From UBA1268 sp002694955 (GTDB taxonomy: Bacteria; Planctomycetota; Planctomycetia; Pirellulales; UBA1268): a stretch of DNA of 24,364 nt. How positions within the stretch are numbered: position 1 is the stretch's first letter; each line of letters opens with the position of its first letter. The position numbers were made by a program, and so were the translations under genes. The stretch spans positions 1 through 24,364 of the forward strand of contig JALCBP010000037.1 in assembly GCA_028066355.1 (NCBI GenBank), given 5' to 3'. The notes under the pieces were generated by a model that saw only the letters and a program-made list of their open reading frames with translations, was not told where the DNA came from and did no database searches. This document shows, one piece after another, positions 15,479 through 24,326 of the stretch.

Positions 15479-17362
15479 TTACACTCCCACACGGCTTCGT
15501 AAATCTTCTTCAAGGAGATTGAGTTGGCGTTCTAATTGAGCCTTTACAGCCGGCAGTTCTTCTAAAGACGTCGGTTCGGAAGCGGTGAAGAGATAAAGCT
15601 TAATTTTAGGTTCAGTCCCGGAAGGCCTGACTGCTACAGCATTGCCTAAGGGAGGAAACTGGGACTCTGGAACTTTCTCATTTGTATTTCCAAAATCGAC
15701 CAGATCGAAGATAACAAGGTTTCCTTGCTCACCTTCAAATGACGACTGTGCTTGACCTGGAACGTGAACTTTCAATTGCCCGTAGTCTCTTGTTCGTGTT
15801 ACGAGCAGGCCCCCCAATGATTTTGGAGGTTTTGCTCGCAGACCTGTCATGATCTCTTGCATTTGCTCCATTCCTGCTGCTCCGGGCAATTTTATCGCTA
15901 CCTGTCGTTCAAGATGACACCCGTGGATACAGAAAAGATCATCAAGTTTTTGATGCAGGGTCTTTCCTTGTGCTTTAAGTTCTGCTGCTAACTCAGCCAG
16001 AAGTAACGCGGCGACACTTGCATCTTTGTCACGGACATGCGTACCTGCCAGATATCCGTGAGATTCTTCACAACCAAAAATAAAGTGCTCCGGCCCAATA
16101 TCATCAATTGTTCGACCAATCCACTTAAAGCCAACCTGGAGTCCATCGATTACATTCACTCCATACTTTTCACCAATCCGACGAATAAGGCCACTCGTAA
16201 CAAGAGTTGTGACAATGGTATCTGTCGACTGGAGAACATTGTGCCTTTTCTTTGTCTCAAGCACCCACTCAGCCAACAAAGCACCAAGTTGATTGCCCGT
16301 GAATGTTCTCCATTCGCTATCCTTCTTCAGCCTTAAAGCCGCGGCGGCACCAAGACGATCACAGTCTGGATCGCTTGCCATCACCACATCATCAGATCGA
16401 GTACGGGCTTCCTCGATTGCTCCAGTAAGCACTTCTGGATTTTCTGGATTGGCAACATGCCCCGGAACATTAGGAAAGTCTCCATCAGGCTCAGCTTGTG
16501 GAGCGTATAGCCTCACGTCCTGAAAACCAGCGGCCTGTAATACTGGGCAAACCGCAGTAGCACCAACACCATGCAACGGTGTGTACAAAACTGAAAGTTG
16601 ACGAGCACTACTAGTTGCTTGTTGTAGAACAGCCTTTACGAAAGCAGGGTCAATTTCATCTTCCATGAAAACAACTCGCCCCTCTTGGACTCCATTATGG
16701 AACGGGACACGGTTGATTTCATCAACGTGCATAACTTTTTCAATGATGCCTTTGTCATGAGGAGGCAACACTTGGACACCACCAGACCAGTACACCTTCA
16801 CGGCATTATCACTAGGGGGGTTATGGCTCGCAGTAACCATAATGCCGCATGTGCTCTTGGTGTAGCGAACCGCATACGAAAGCTCTGGAGTACTGCGATA
16901 TCCTCGTAAGAAAAAAATCTTGAAGCCTGCTGCTAAAAGAATTTCACTACACAACTTGGCAAAATGTTCTGAACGATGTCGCGTGTCATAGGCAATTGCA
17001 CAACTTGGCTCATCACCGGCCAAATTGGCATCCATGACATATTCGGCTAGACCTTGGGCACTCTCGCCAATCGTGCGATCATTAATCGCATTCGATCCAA
17101 CAGGGAACATTTTCCCACGCCTTCCGCCAGTGCCAAATGGAATGACTGTCCAGTAGGCATCGTCCAGCGCTTTCCAAATTTCTGCTTCTGCTTTTGCGCA
17201 AACAATGAGATCAGCAAGTTGCTGAGCAAACTCTGTATACCGCGGCTCCTTCAACCACGTTTGCATGGTCGCCAGAGAATGATCAGTAATCATGTCATTC
17301 TGATGGGCTTCATTTAAACACGCGAGACAATCCTTCACTAGATCAGCAGACATTGACGCCAT
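15479..17362 (-). CDS. Phospho-sugar mutase (phosphoglucomutase/phosphomannomutase, PGM2-like)
   Basis: A 627-residue alpha-D-phosphohexomutase that moves phosphate between C1 and C6 of hexoses through a phosphoserine. Motifs in order: TASHNPP at 177-183 with catalytic S179, DPDCDR at 331-336 for Mg2+, GCEESHGY at 430-437 for sugar recognition, and RPSGTEPKIK at 579-588 for phosphate binding. The length and the GCEESHGY loop fit the PGM2-type, bifunctional glucose/mannose branch. The ATG at 17362 is chosen because GGAG (17369-17372) precedes it by 6 nt; a TTG at 17422 would add 20 residues with no family match. The gene is divergent from a second mutase of another subfamily, 94 bp away. Mannose versus glucose preference cannot be settled from motifs. 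Confidence 0.92.
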   Translation of the reverse strand: MASMSADLVKDCLACLNEAHQNDMITDHSLATMQTWLKEPRYTEFAQQLADLIVCAKAEAEIWKALDDAYWTVIPFGTGGRRGKMFPVGSNAINDRTIGESAQGLAEYVMDANLAGDEPSCAIAYDTRHRSEHFAKLCSEILLAAGFKIFFLRGYRSTPELSYAVRYTKSTCGIMVTASHNPPSDNAVKVYWSGGVQVLPPHDKGIIEKVMHVDEINRVPFHNGVQEGRVVFMEDEIDPAFVKAVLQQATSSARQLSVLYTPLHGVGATAVCPVLQAAGFQDVRLYAPQAEPDGDFPNVPGHVANPENPEVLTGAIEEARTRSDDVVMASDPDCDRLGAAAALRLKKDSEWRTFTGNQLGALLAEWVLETKKRHNVLQSTDTIVTTLVTSGLIRRIGEKYGVNVIDGLQVGFKWIGRTIDDIGPEHFIFGCEESHGYLAGTHVRDKDASVAALLLAELAAELKAQGKTLHQKLDDLFCIHGCHLERQVAIKLPGAAGMEQMQEIMTGLRAKPPKSLGGLLVTRTRDYGQLKVHVPGQAQSSFEGEQGNLVIFDLVDFGNTNEKVPESQFPPLGNAVAVRPSGTEPKIKLYLFTASEPTSLEELPAVKAQLERQLNLLEEDLRSRVGV

Positions 17363-17368
17363 CAAAAA

Positions 17369-17372
17369 CTCC
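17369..17372 (-). promoter_or_regulatory. Ribosome binding site deciding the phospho-sugar mutase start
   Basis: The coding strand reads GTGGAG followed by TTTTTG and the ATG at 17362. This spacing supports the shorter protein over the TTG at 17422. Confidence 0.65.
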
Positions 17373-17410
17373 ACAGGAAAAACGGGTATCCTTCTGATTT
17401 TGTTTAGATT

Positions 17411-17416
17411 TATACT
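17411..17416 (+). promoter_or_regulatory. Possible -10 box of the GlmM-like gene
   Basis: TATACT lies 40 nt before the ATG at 17457 in the 94-bp divergent region. No good -35 hexamer is seen at 16-18 bp, so this is only a candidate. Confidence 0.25.
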
Positions 17417-17456
17417 CCCCAACTCAAAAACGTGCAGCTATTCCCAAGGAAAACCA

Positions 17457-18860
17457 ATGAAGAGCGAGACCGATACGCATTCAAAGCATTCTGAACCGCT
17501 CATTGTCAGCGTCTCGGGGCTCCGAGGAATTGTCGGCGAGTCCCTCACCAATGATATTGCGGCAGCGTATGCCTGCAGTTTCATCGAAACCCTGCCTGAT
17601 GGCCCCATTGTAATCGGAAGAGATGGTCGAGCATCTGGACCAGGAATCAGAGACGCTATTACGAAGGCTCTTGTAACCAGTGGTCGACACGTCCTCGACT
17701 GCGATATCGCTTCAACGCCAACGGTTGGAGTTGCTGTTGTTGAAAATAATGCAGCCGGTGGCATACAGATATCAGCAAGTCATAATCCGGCACCGTACAA
17801 CGGACTTAAGCTTTTCTCATCAGAGGGCCGTGTTCTTCCGGCTGTGGCAGGAGAGGTCGTACGATTACGATTTGAGGCTCTACGAAGGTCTCCAACGAAG
17901 ACCCAAAAAAAATTGATACATGGACATATTGATACGATTGACAGTACAGCATCACATCTCGATAGAGTCCTTTCGATTGTTGATGTTGAATCAATTCGCA
18001 AGGTGAAACCAAAGGTATGGATAGACTGCGGCCACGGTGCGGGAAGCCGATTGGCAAGGCCGCTTCTTGAGGCACTTGGCTGTGAAGTCACTGTGGCTGG
18101 AGAGCCACCGGATGGCCAATTTGAACATGAACCTGAACCCACAGCGGACAACCTTATTGATTGGTTGCCTCGGATACCAGCAGCTGGAGCTGATATCGGC
18201 TTCTTCCAAGATCCCGATGCAGACAGACTCGCTATCGCTAGTCATGCAGGGGACTATTTGGGTGAAGAATTAACGCTTGCGCTTGCAGCAGATGCCGTAC
18301 TCATGAATTCACCAGGGCCGATCGTTATCAACTGCTCAACGAGCTGCATTACTGCGCACCTTGCAAAACAACACGGCTCACGATGCATACTTTCAGCTGT
18401 CGGTGAAGCAAATGTTGTTGATGAGATGCTGAGAAGCAATGCTGTTCTAGGAGGTGAGGGGAACGGCGGCGTAATTGATCCTCGCGTTGGGCTTGTTCGA
18501 GACTCCTTTGTCGCAATGGCTCTTGTTCTCGAACGCATGTGCGAGGGCGGAAAACTCACTCCTGTTACCAGCCTGATCAAAGATTTCCCGCCTTTTACGA
18601 TCAAGAAAACAAAGATCGTGCTTCCCTTTGGCTGGTCCGAACAAGACATTGAAAAAGCCTTTGGGCGCGTTGCTCTCGCCTTCCCCAAGGCAACTACAAG
18701 CAAGCTTGATGGCATACGTATTGAATTCACTGACGGTTGGTTGCTGGCACGTGCTAGCAATACTGAACCTATCGTACGGATCATTGCGGAGTCTGCTGAT
18801 GAACAGCAAACAGCGTCCGTCATCGAGCAAGCCACAGAGGCTTTACTCGATCAATCGTGA
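17457..18860 (+). CDS. glmM: GlmM-like phosphohexomutase, archaeal-style sugar loop
   Basis: A 467-residue phosphohexomutase, probably converting glucosamine-6-phosphate to glucosamine-1-phosphate for UDP-GlcNAc synthesis. It opens with SVSGLRGIVGESL (18-30), the family's N-terminal motif. SASHNP at 106-111 holds catalytic S108, DPDADR at 252-257 binds Mg2+, GEGNGGVI at 333-340 is the sugar-recognition loop, and RASNTEP at 432-438 binds phosphate. The GEGNGGVI loop is typical of the archaeal-type GlmM branch rather than the usual bacterial one, so phosphoglucomutase or phosphomannomutase activity is also possible. ATG 17457 is preferred over TTG 17400 because AAGGA (17446-17450) lies 6 nt upstream. 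The gene is divergent from the larger mutase and converges on the glycosylase gene 20 bp away, with no hairpin terminator between them. Confidence 0.85.
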   Translation: MKSETDTHSKHSEPLIVSVSGLRGIVGESLTNDIAAAYACSFIETLPDGPIVIGRDGRASGPGIRDAITKALVTSGRHVLDCDIASTPTVGVAVVENNAAGGIQISASHNPAPYNGLKLFSSEGRVLPAVAGEVVRLRFEALRRSPTKTQKKLIHGHIDTIDSTASHLDRVLSIVDVESIRKVKPKVWIDCGHGAGSRLARPLLEALGCEVTVAGEPPDGQFEHEPEPTADNLIDWLPRIPAAGADIGFFQDPDADRLAIASHAGDYLGEELTLALAADAVLMNSPGPIVINCSTSCITAHLAKQHGSRCILSAVGEANVVDEMLRSNAVLGGEGNGGVIDPRVGLVRDSFVAMALVLERMCEGGKLTPVTSLIKDFPPFTIKKTKIVLPFGWSEQDIEKAFGRVALAFPKATTSKLDGIRIEFTDGWLLARASNTEPIVRIIAESADEQQTASVIEQATEALLDQS

Positions 18861-18880
18861 TACTCGCGTATGCAACTCGC

Positions 18881-19588
18881 TCAGCGGGCGGGCAGCTGTA
18901 TTTGCATCGCTTCCATAAGACGTTTCATATCCTCCCACACATCACGTTTCGCAGATGGATTCCGAAGGAGGTAGGAAGGATGATAGGTGCATATGACACG
19001 GCTTTCTTTGTATTCAAACCACTTTTTCCGAAGCGACCCTATTGACTGTGTTGTTTCAAGCAGAGCATGAGCCGCACTTGCACCAAGACAGCAGATGAAC
19101 TCTGGTCGTACTATTTCGAGCTGTTGCTCAAAAAATGAACGGCAATTATCTACCTCTTCAGGATGTGGACGGCGATTCTCAGGCGGTCGACATTTCAACA
19201 CGTTGAGAATATAGACGTCTTCACGAGAAAGTGTGCAGGCCTCTATGATTTTGGTTAGCAGCTTTCCTGCACGACCAACAAACGGAATCCCTGACGCGTC
19301 TTCGTCTGCTCCAGGTGCCTCACCGAGGAAACAAAGTCGAGGGCTTACTGACCCTGCACCAAATACTGTCTGTGTACGGGAAGATGCAAGTTGAGGACAC
19401 TTCTGACACTGAGCTACATCGTCACGAAGAATCTGAAGCTGCTCATGGGCATCACTTGAAGTTGCCACTTGCTCTCGACCGTGCGAAGAACTTCGCTGTG
19501 TCCCCACATGCCGCTGATTTTTTGGCAGACATGTCACTCCCGCTAATTCCAAACTCTGCAATCGCTGCCGTACTGCCCGTCCTGACAT
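18881..19588 (-). CDS. Uracil-DNA glycosylase, family 4 (Fe-S)
   Basis: A 235-residue glycosylase that removes uracil from DNA in base excision repair. Family 4 signatures are clear: GEAPGADED at 89-97 and GIPFVGRAGKLL at 100-111 (motif A and uracil pocket), NVLKCRPPENRRP at 129-141, and HPSYLLR at 203-209 (motif B). The four expected 4Fe-4S cysteines are C61, C64, C133 and C149. The first 50 residues are a poorly conserved polar, basic extension before the usual domain; such extensions are common in bacterial family 4 enzymes. The ATG at 19588 follows AAGGGAAA closely. It starts 27 bp after the stop of the DEAD-box helicase gene, so the two are probably one transcript. The GlmM-like gene converges from the other side. 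Confidence 0.94.
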   Translation of the reverse strand: MSGRAVRQRLQSLELAGVTCLPKNQRHVGTQRSSSHGREQVATSSDAHEQLQILRDDVAQCQKCPQLASSRTQTVFGAGSVSPRLCFLGEAPGADEDASGIPFVGRAGKLLTKIIEACTLSREDVYILNVLKCRPPENRRPHPEEVDNCRSFFEQQLEIVRPEFICCLGASAAHALLETTQSIGSLRKKWFEYKESRVICTYHPSYLLRNPSAKRDVWEDMKRLMEAMQIQLPAR

Positions 19589-19615
19589 TTTCCCTTACCC
19601 GTACAGTTCCGAGAC

Positions 19616-21085
19616 CTATAACGCCCTACGAAAACGCTTGGGTCCACGCTTTCTGCCAAGAAGTGATGGAGTTGGTTTCGGAGCAGCCGAAGCTTCTCCT
19701 ACTGAGCCACCAAAATCTTTTCCATCTCTGACCTGTTGTTCGTTGGTAAGAGGAGTAGCAGTCGGTTTTGGCTCAAGTGCAGAGAATCCAGCAATTTCAC
19801 TTCTTTCCAAGAGTTTATCGATTCGCATTTCAATACGAGTCAACTGAGTGCCTTCCTCGGGAGCAACAAACGTATAGGCGACACCTTCTCGACCCATTCT
19901 GCCGGTTCTGCCAACACGATGTACGTAGTCATCACAGAACTCTGGGATGTCGTAATTAATGATGTGTGAAACACCGGAAACATCAATACCACGACCCACC
20001 ACATCTGTTGCAACCAGAACCTCTATTTGACCTTCACGGAATTGACGCATCACTCGATCCCGTACATTCTGTGCAAGGTCACCGTGGATACACGCCACGC
20101 TCGTCTTCTTTTCTTTTCTACGTCTCTGTAGACGCTCATTGATTTTATCAGTCCCCCGTTTTGTGCGGCAGAAAACAATTGCCTGCCGAGGCTGCTCACG
20201 TTCAAGTAATTGTTCGAGTAAGGCAAACTTACGTGAGGGATCAACTGTAAAATAAAACTGTTCAATTGTCTCGACAGAAATTTCCTTTGTTGAAAAGTCG
20301 AGAACCTCCGGATCACGCATGTATCGCGTTGCTAGTTTCGCAACTGGTGGCGGAACAGTAGCGGAAAGAAGTAGCGTCTGTCGGCTTTGCGGGCACCGCC
20401 GAAGAATCTTTTCTATATCTGGTCGGAAGCCTATATCTAACATTCTGTCAGCCTCATCGAGTGTTACAAGCTCGAGATCACTGAGAACGAGTGTGCCACG
20501 ACTCATGTGGTCAAGAACTCTCCCTGGAGTACCAACCACGACTTGAGGATTCCTTGCAAGCTTATCGATCTGAGACTTGATGGGCTTTCCACCATACACC
20601 GCGACACATCGAAGTTTGGACCCTGCTGCGAGCTTTTCAAATTCATCACGAACCTGAACGGCTAATTCACGTGTGGGTACCAGAACAAGTGCACGCACGC
20701 CGTGACCCCGTCCTGAACTCCGTGTGAGCAACTCGAGTATTGGAAGCACGAACGAAGCGGTTTTTCCCGTTCCTGTCTGCGCCTGCCCTAGTACATCAAT
20801 TCCTGCTATTGCCCTCGGAATAACTCCTGACTGAACTGGCGTTGGCTGAGAATATCCAGCTTGATTTACAGCGTTAAGGGTCGTGGAAGAAAGCCCAAGG
20901 GTTGAGAACCCTCCGTTATTGATTTCTGTTCCGGCTGCCTTTGTGGAAGACGTCGCGGGTCGCGATGCTCCTTCTTGCCTGCTCCCCTCAGCTACCGTCC
21001 TGCCCTCCCGACCATTCGTGTCTTGGGAGGAACGTCTTTTCGCCTTGGCAGGGCGACGCCGCCGCGGCTGTCTCTGACTTGTCAC
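19616..21085 (-). CDS. DEAD-box ATP-dependent RNA helicase, RhlE-like
   Basis: A 489-residue RNA helicase that unwinds structured RNA, usually in ribosome assembly or mRNA decay. Motifs in order: Q motif (F60 to PTPVQ 81-85), motif I AQTGTGKT 102-109, Ia PTRELA 137-142, II DEAD 210-213, III SAT 241-243, V ATDVVGRGID 359-368, VI HRVGRTGR 389-396. The core is of the RhlE type. It is flanked by a basic, Ser/Arg-rich N-terminal tail (about 1-55) and a C-terminal tail that ends in GRKRGPKRFRRAL, both likely disordered RNA-binding arms. The start is a GTG with AAGG 7 nt upstream; the ATG seen just before it is in another frame. The 27-bp gap to the uracil-DNA glycosylase gene suggests co-transcription. 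A cold-shock or rRNA role is inference. Confidence 0.93.
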   Translation of the reverse strand: MTSQRQPRRRRPAKAKRRSSQDTNGREGRTVAEGSRQEGASRPATSSTKAAGTEINNGGFSTLGLSSTTLNAVNQAGYSQPTPVQSGVIPRAIAGIDVLGQAQTGTGKTASFVLPILELLTRSSGRGHGVRALVLVPTRELAVQVRDEFEKLAAGSKLRCVAVYGGKPIKSQIDKLARNPQVVVGTPGRVLDHMSRGTLVLSDLELVTLDEADRMLDIGFRPDIEKILRRCPQSRQTLLLSATVPPPVAKLATRYMRDPEVLDFSTKEISVETIEQFYFTVDPSRKFALLEQLLEREQPRQAIVFCRTKRGTDKINERLQRRRKEKKTSVACIHGDLAQNVRDRVMRQFREGQIEVLVATDVVGRGIDVSGVSHIINYDIPEFCDDYVHRVGRTGRMGREGVAYTFVAPEEGTQLTRIEMRIDKLLERSEIAGFSALEPKPTATPLTNEQQVRDGKDFGGSVGEASAAPKPTPSLLGRKRGPKRFRRAL

Positions 21086-21431
21086 TCCGAACCTTCTCTC
21101 ATGTGAGTTGCTCTTATTATCCTCGTACTATCCTCGTAAAAATTAACCGAGTGCAAGCCACAATGAACAGCCGTGCTTGACTACAGCAATCCTAAGATCC
21201 GGTTCTATCTGGGCGATCTCTAGCTGGAACAACCGGTTCGCAGAGAGCAAATTGCTAGAAAACTTGGTCTTTTCAAGACGATACCATACAAACGAACAGT
21301 ACGCAATTCGGAGTGATTCTGGTGTTCGTTGCAGATCGATTGTTGAAACAGTCACTTAAGGCTGTGTTTCGCGAGGTTTTTCTTGTGCACGTGGACGAAT
21401 GGCTTTTAGCGGCCGACGCATTCGGTCTCAC
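21086..21431. other. Intergenic region between sdhB and the helicase gene, no gene supported
   Basis: This 346-bp stretch separates the sdhB stop from the helicase start on the same strand and must hold the helicase leader. Short frames exist on both strands but have no start signal or family resemblance. A weak inverted repeat (CCGGTT at 21199-21204 with AACCGG at 21231-21236, 26-nt loop) is the only structure noted. No tRNA or convincing intrinsic terminator is visible. Confidence 0.6.
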
Positions 21432-22310
21432 TCAGCGATCAAAAAACTTCTTTATTGCCCAGACTGTTGCTGCCCGTCCGGCACGAGCGATAGATCGAGT
21501 GAGAGGAATACTTTTCGGGCATACAGCAACACAGTTTTGAGCATTGCCACACATTTGAATACCGCCTTGGCCCGTGAGTGACTGCAGTCGCTCATCTGCA
21601 TTCATGCTACCTGTTGGGTGGCTGTTAAAAAGAACAGCTTGGCTAATCGCATGTGGTCCTAGAAACTGCTTGTCGTAAGCTAATTTCTTGCGAGACTCAA
21701 ACTCTTCATCCGATTCCCCTTCTCGTTGAACCACTTCAACTTTGTTGAATTGGGGACAAGCTTCCATGCAGCACCCGCAGCTCATGCATGTGGTCAGCGG
21801 ATAGGCATCTTCCTGTTCTTCTGGAGAAATTCTTGGCCCCGGACCATGGTCATATGAATCGTCTACTGGAATCCACGCTTTAACCCGTTCCAATGAGTGA
21901 AAAACGCGTCCCCTATCAACACTCAAATCACGAACTACTGGAAATTTACTGAGAGGACGAAGCTCAATTTCACCTGGATTTTCTTTCAGAAGTTTATCAA
22001 CTAACGATGAACAAGCCATTTGCACCCGGCCGTTCACAATCATCGCGCAAGAACCACAAACCTCTTCGAGGCACGAACAGTCCCATGCTACAGGAGACAC
22101 TCGTCGCCCATCTTGCGACTTCGATATCGCCGCAATTCTTTGCAGGACACTAATCACATTCATATTCGGCTCGTAAGGAATAGCGAACTGCTCCCAGTAA
22201 CTCTCTTCACCCGGGGCGTCTTGTCGCAGAACCCGAACACGAATTTCCCGCGGATCGTGTTTTCCATCAGTGCTTGTTTCTGAGTTCGATAATGTGGATG
22301 CCGTTATCAT
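21432..22310 (-). CDS. sdhB: Succinate dehydrogenase iron-sulfur subunit
   Basis: A 292-residue SdhB/FrdB subunit that carries electrons from the flavin of SdhA to quinone at the membrane anchor. All ligands are present: 2Fe-2S cysteines C80, C85, C88 and C100; 4Fe-4S cysteines C175, C178, C181 and C264; 3Fe-4S cysteines C185, C254 and C260. The product is longer than E. coli SdhB, with a polar N-terminal extension of about 20 residues and an insertion around 150-170 (DDSYDHGPGPRISPEEQE), in line with the SdhB of the B. subtilis/epsilon-type enzymes. ATG 22310 is chosen because GGGAG (22316-22320) lies 5 nt upstream; a TTG four codons earlier is the alternative. It follows sdhA by 54 bp, so the order is sdhA-sdhB. 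Confidence 0.95.
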   Translation of the reverse strand: MITASTLSNSETSTDGKHDPREIRVRVLRQDAPGEESYWEQFAIPYEPNMNVISVLQRIAAISKSQDGRRVSPVAWDCSCLEEVCGSCAMIVNGRVQMACSSLVDKLLKENPGEIELRPLSKFPVVRDLSVDRGRVFHSLERVKAWIPVDDSYDHGPGPRISPEEQEDAYPLTTCMSCGCCMEACPQFNKVEVVQREGESDEEFESRKKLAYDKQFLGPHAISQAVLFNSHPTGSMNADERLQSLTGQGGIQMCGNAQNCVAVCPKSIPLTRSIARAGRAATVWAIKKFFDR

Positions 22311-22315
22311 GCTCA

Positions 22316-22320
22316 CTCCC
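22316..22320 (-). promoter_or_regulatory. Ribosome binding site deciding the sdhB start
   Basis: GGGAG on the coding strand lies 5 nt before ATG 22310 and overlaps the competing TTG at 22322, which therefore is unlikely to be used. Confidence 0.6.
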
Positions 22321-22364
22321 AACGATTTATGGGTACAAAAGGTATGTTGAAGCCGGTTGTTCTA

Positions 22365-24326
22365 TTACCCTACTGGCGCAGCTTCAGTCACTTTTTCAGT
22401 CCGCTCTTTCCAAACCTGTTCAATAACTTCTCCACCTACGAGGCCGTAGAGACGAGGCCGGGGTGGAATGAGTGTTGTATCAACGTCTTCATATGTAATT
22501 ACTGGATGCCCATCATCTCCGTGAACACCAATTGTGGACTTAAGCCACTTGCGAGTATTTGCCTCAAAACGATCACACCAACGCTCGGCTTCCGCGCGTT
22601 GCTCTTCTGGCTCAGTTGCTGCAATTCCAGGCATTGCGAAGTCTGGCTTGTAGTGAGCACCTCGACACTCATCACGGAGCAAGGCTCCCTTCAACAAAAG
22701 CTTTGCGATTGGAAACATATCACCAACCGCCTTGGTGAACACAACGTTTTGATTTGTCCAATTGCCAGTATCGGAGAGGCTACAGTTCTGCCAAACATTC
22801 TCCAGCTGACACACGTCATCGTACGCCTGCACGAGCTGGTCGTTTCGCCTTACGACGGTAGCTGTTCGAGTCATAATGTTACCGAGTTGCTGGTGAATAT
22901 CGTAAGGATTTGATTCTCCTGCAGGCCGGGAGAGAATCGATTGATGATAATCCTCTTGCCTCTTCACCGCCGCTACAAACTCTCGGCTTGTCTCTGAAGG
23001 GGCCTTCCCTTTACTGCCGGAAATGACGCCAGACGCACAAAAGAGTCCGCTGAAAATACAAGAAAGCAATGAGTTTGCACCGAGCCGATTGGCACCGTGA
23101 TACTGATAGTCACATTCTCCAATTGCATAGAGACCGTGAATATTTGTTTGCTGATTACGTGGAGAACCCTCGACCAAACCGCCAGTTTCACTCTTTTCGT
23201 AGTCGACCCAAAGTCCACCCATCGAATAATGAACTGCTGGAAAAATTTTCATTGGGGCAACTCGCGGGTCTACGCCCTGAAATTTTTCATAGATTTCAAG
23301 GATCCCACCAAGTTTTCTGTCGAGAGTTTCCCGAGGAATATGCGTGAGGTCGAGGTAGACGCAAAGGCGATCTTTTTCAACCGACAGACCGTCAGTTGTA
23401 CAAATATCAAAAATTTCCCTAGTAGCGATGTCCCTCGGAACAAGGTTTCCGTACTCTGGATATCGCTCTTCAAGAAAGTAGTATCTCTCATCTACTGGGA
23501 TATCCTTTGGATCCCGGGCGTCCTGAGGTTTCCTGGGGACCCAGACCCTTCCGCCTTCTCCGCGAGCGCTTTCACTCATCAGTCGCAATTTATCAGCGCC
23601 AGGAACTGCAGTTGGGTGGACTTGGATAAACTCTGCGTTTGCATACTTCACCCCGGCCTTATAGGCACGACTGACGGCACTTCCTGTACAAATCATCGAC
23701 ATCGTCGATCGACCGTACAAAAGCCCACAGCCACCCGAGGCCAAAATAACCGCATCGGCTGGGAATGCCTTAAATTTCATTGTCACCATATCTTGGCAAA
23801 CAGCACCGATACATCGGCCATCATTATCCATAACCGGCTCAAGAAAGTCCCAGAACTCCCACTTCTTCACCCGGCCTTCACCTTCCCAACGACGCACCTG
23901 TTCATCCAACGCGTAAAGGAGTTGCTGACCTGTTGTAGCCCCAGCAAAAGAGGTTCTTTTGTACAACGTGCCACCAAAACGACGTTGGTCACGATATCCT
24001 TCCGGTGTTCTGTTGAAAGGAACACCAAGCCGATCCATCAGGTCGATAATGCGTGGAGCCCATTCAGCCATTTCTTTAACGGGAGGCTGGTGCTGTAAGA
24101 AATCACCACCGTACACCGTGTCATCAAAATGTTTCCACTCATTGTCGCCTTGTTGCCTGGTAACAGCGTTTACGCTGTTGATACCACCTTGAGCACAAAC
24201 ACTGTGTGATCTTTTAACCGGAACAAGGCTTACAAGATCAACGTGCACACCAAGTTCAGCTAAACGCATCGTGGCGGAGAGGCCGGCTAAACCACCACCT
24301 ATAACGAGTACTCGTGGCTGTGTCAT
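22365..24326 (-). CDS. sdhA: Succinate dehydrogenase flavoprotein subunit
   Basis: A 653-residue SdhA that oxidises succinate to fumarate in the TCA cycle using covalently bound FAD. Seen: the FAD dinucleotide motif GGGLAG at 10-15, the covalent-flavin histidine H41 in RSHSVCAQGGIN, substrate-site HPT at 237-239 and SARGEGG with catalytic R255, H366 in VHYSMGG, and GANRLGANSL (R414) near the C-terminal half of the FAD domain. The length, greater than in the E. coli enzyme, resembles the B. subtilis/Wolinella type, which pairs with a single diheme SdhC anchor. ATG 24326 has AAGGA 7 nt upstream. Only 38 bp remain to the window edge; sdhC, normally upstream in this sdhCAB order, is expected just outside. 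Whether it works mainly as dehydrogenase or fumarate reductase cannot be read from this subunit. Confidence 0.96.
   Translation of the reverse strand: MTQPRVLVIGGGLAGLSATMRLAELGVHVDLVSLVPVKRSHSVCAQGGINSVNAVTRQQGDNEWKHFDDTVYGGDFLQHQPPVKEMAEWAPRIIDLMDRLGVPFNRTPEGYRDQRRFGGTLYKRTSFAGATTGQQLLYALDEQVRRWEGEGRVKKWEFWDFLEPVMDNDGRCIGAVCQDMVTMKFKAFPADAVILASGGCGLLYGRSTMSMICTGSAVSRAYKAGVKYANAEFIQVHPTAVPGADKLRLMSESARGEGGRVWVPRKPQDARDPKDIPVDERYYFLEERYPEYGNLVPRDIATREIFDICTTDGLSVEKDRLCVYLDLTHIPRETLDRKLGGILEIYEKFQGVDPRVAPMKIFPAVHYSMGGLWVDYEKSETGGLVEGSPRNQQTNIHGLYAIGECDYQYHGANRLGANSLLSCIFSGLFCASGVISGSKGKAPSETSREFVAAVKRQEDYHQSILSRPAGESNPYDIHQQLGNIMTRTATVVRRNDQLVQAYDDVCQLENVWQNCSLSDTGNWTNQNVVFTKAVGDMFPIAKLLLKGALLRDECRGAHYKPDFAMPGIAATEPEEQRAEAERWCDRFEANTRKWLKSTIGVHGDDGHPVITYEDVDTTLIPPRPRLYGLVGGEVIEQVWKERTEKVTEAAPVG

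Noticed and set aside
18254..18835. 193-residue open frame on the - strand
   Set aside because: Antisense to the GlmM-like gene, which has all four mutase motifs on the other strand.
18861..18880. Terminator between the convergent GlmM-like and glycosylase genes
   Set aside because: Only 20 bp are available, with no stem or T run. Termination must lie inside the opposing genes or be factor dependent.
21199..21236. Inverted repeat as sdh terminator or riboswitch
   Set aside because: Only 6 paired bases with a 26-nt loop and no following T run on the minus strand. It is too weak to call.
21143..21355. 70-residue frame on the - strand between sdhB and the helicase gene
   Set aside because: GTG start without a ribosome binding site, no membrane segment or family resemblance, and overlapping frames on the other strand. 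It could be a relic, but it cannot be supported as a gene.
23097..24098. 333-residue open frame on the + strand
   Set aside because: It lies wholly antisense to sdhA, whose motifs are intact. Its translation is low in family-like features and looks like a shadow frame.
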